From contig NZ_MWLL01000220.1 in the NCBI RefSeq assembly GCF_002198675.1, positions 1 to 40,896 of the forward strand: DNA of 40,896 nt, in the 5' to 3' direction. Under the pieces are notes generated by a model. That model was not told the DNA's origin. It ran no database searches and saw nothing but the letters and a program-made list of their open reading frames with translations. The position numbers and the translations under genes are program-made. Shown in pieces: positions 40,046 through 40,896 of this stretch. Origin of the DNA: Kineosporia sp. R_H_3 (GTDB lineage Bacteria; Actinomycetota; Actinomycetes; Actinomycetales; Kineosporiaceae). The stretch's first letter is position 1; each line of letters starts with the position of its first letter.

Positions 40046-40896
40046 CGGCGGCTCCCGAGGCGGCGACGACCGGTGCGGCGGTCATCCACGCCGCCGAGGT
40101 CGTCCCCGCGGACCCGGGGCCGCGGACCGGGCCGCGCGTCGACGTCCTGGTGTCGCTGAACTTCCCCGACCTCACCGAGCACGTCGCGCAGATCGTCCGC
40201 CGGTTCACCCGGGTCGCGCTCACCGGGTGCGCGCGGCTCGGGCTCGACTGGCGGCTCGTCGACACCTCGGCCGACCTGCCGCCGGTCGCGGAGGTCCTCG
40301 CCGCCGACGGGCTGCTGCTGCTCGGGGGCGGTGACGTCGACTCCGAGCTGTACGGCGTCCCCGGCCCGGTGCCGCACGAGTTCGGCGTCGACCGGGCCGC
40401 GGACCTGTTCTGCGTCGAGGCGATCCGGGGCGCGGTCGACGCCGGCGTCCCGGTGCTCGCGGTGTGCCGCGGCGCACAGCTGCTCAACGTCGCGTTCGGC
40501 GGCACGCTCGTGCCCGATCTCGACCCCGCGCACCTGCACCGCGGCGACTACGCGACGGGGCTGTTCATCGACGAGCACGTGAGCCTCGACCCCGGCACCC
40601 GGCTCGAGGCCGTGCTCGGGTGCCGCGAGCTGACCGTGCGCTCCGGGCACCACCAGGCGGTCGCGGACGTCGCCCCCGCCCTGCGGCGGGCGGCGGTCGC
40701 CGACGACGGGGTCGTCGAGGGCGTCGAGCACCCGGACGCGTGGGCGGTCGGCGTCCAGTGGCACCCCGAGGACGACGACGGCCCGTCCGCACCCCGCGAC
40801 CTGCTCTGGTCCGCCCTCGCCGAGGCCGCCGCCGCCCGCCGCAGGGCGGGGGCGACGTCCGCGACCGCCTGGTGGTGCCCGGAGCGCACGGTCAGC
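40042..40896 (+). CDS. Class I glutamine-amidotransferase-like gamma-glutamyl hydrolase (PuuD-like; 3' end outside window)
   Basis: The open frame runs to the window edge with 285 codons and no stop. It is a peptidase C26/PuuD-type hydrolase: the nucleophile elbow VLAVCRGAQLLN gives Cys142, GVQWHPED gives His241 and Glu243, and LLLLGGGDVD and RSGHHQAV are the other family motifs. PuuD removes glutamate from gamma-glutamyl-GABA; here it should release the free omega-amino acid after the aldehyde dehydrogenase step. The first ~30 residues are a variable extension. GTG 40042 overlaps the aldehyde dehydrogenase stop, so the gene is coupled into the same operon, and further genes probably follow outside the window. 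Confidence 0.87.
   Translation, partial: MTAAPEAATTGAAVIHAAEVVPADPGPRTGPRVDVLVSLNFPDLTEHVAQIVRRFTRVALTGCARLGLDWRLVDTSADLPPVAEVLAADGLLLLGGGDVDSELYGVPGPVPHEFGVDRAADLFCVEAIRGAVDAGVPVLAVCRGAQLLNVAFGGTLVPDLDPAHLHRGDYATGLFIDEHVSLDPGTRLEAVLGCRELTVRSGHHQAVADVAPALRRAAVADDGVVEGVEHPDAWAVGVQWHPEDDDGPSAPRDLLWSALAEAAAARRRAGATSATAWWCPERTVS

Overview
The window is a very GC-rich stretch of bacterial chromosome. GTG and TTG starts are common, many stop/start pairs overlap, and the families present (PaaX, PucR, a DUF6158-like protein, CYP-ferredoxin-reductase sets) are typical of aerobic soil Actinomycetota. The genus cannot be fixed from sequence alone. No rRNA, tRNA, CRISPR array, insertion sequence or prophage gene was seen. 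No gene-free stretch exceeds about 225 bp, and most of those hold recognisable promoters or operators.

Layout. (1) 1-2515, minus: a MacB/FtsX-type ABC exporter (two permeases and an ATPase cut by the window edge). (2) 2615-4240, minus: a diguanylate cyclase. (3) 4379-15606: an aerobic benzoyl-CoA (box) catabolic region with boxD, boxB, a PaaX-family regulator on the opposite strand, then boxC, benzoate-CoA ligase, a ferredoxin reductase, a 7Fe ferredoxin, an amidohydrolase, a gamma-carbonic-anhydrase-like protein and a DUF6158-like protein. boxD, boxB and boxC each have a promoter of the same unusual design: TGCTACA placed 12 bp ahead of a TTGACG-like -35, a 16-bp spacer and a TAGAMY -10. The usual reductase BoxA is not in the window; the ferredoxin plus flavoprotein reductase probably replace it. 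(4) 15612-20348: a P-loop kinase-like protein, a PucR regulator, and divergently a class II aldolase/class III aminotransferase fusion, with a perfect palindrome between them, then an SRPBCC protein. (5) 20323-23006: a trimethylamine-dehydrogenase-family amine dehydrogenase whose substrate-bowl residues resemble histamine dehydrogenase, and a GXWXG/DUF4334 protein. (6) 23022-26007: an acyl-CoA dehydrogenase, SDR and EthD operon divergent from a TetR regulator across a long inverted repeat. (7) 26004-31907, minus: an APC amine/amino-acid permease followed by a cNMP/CBS/DUF294 protein, an alpha/beta hydrolase, a metallo-beta-lactamase-fold hydrolase and a small membrane protein.

(8) 32078-40896, plus: the most striking locus. 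It contains a GntR/FadR regulator, a soluble Cache-domain protein, a cytochrome P450, a 3Fe-4S ferredoxin, a ferredoxin reductase, a glutamine-synthetase-like ligase, a substrate-binding-protein fold without signal peptide, an aldehyde dehydrogenase and a class I amidotransferase-type gamma-glutamyl hydrolase (cut by the edge). The first part matches the published morpholine/piperidine P450 systems (mor/pip, CYP151). The last part matches the Puu-type gamma-glutamyl pathway. I infer a ring-opening pathway for cyclic secondary amines in which the freed amino group is capped with glutamate, so the amino-aldehyde cannot re-cyclise, before oxidation and uncapping. The permease operon in region 7 and the P450 operon share a nearly identical 20-bp promoter element, which ties import and degradation into one regulon.
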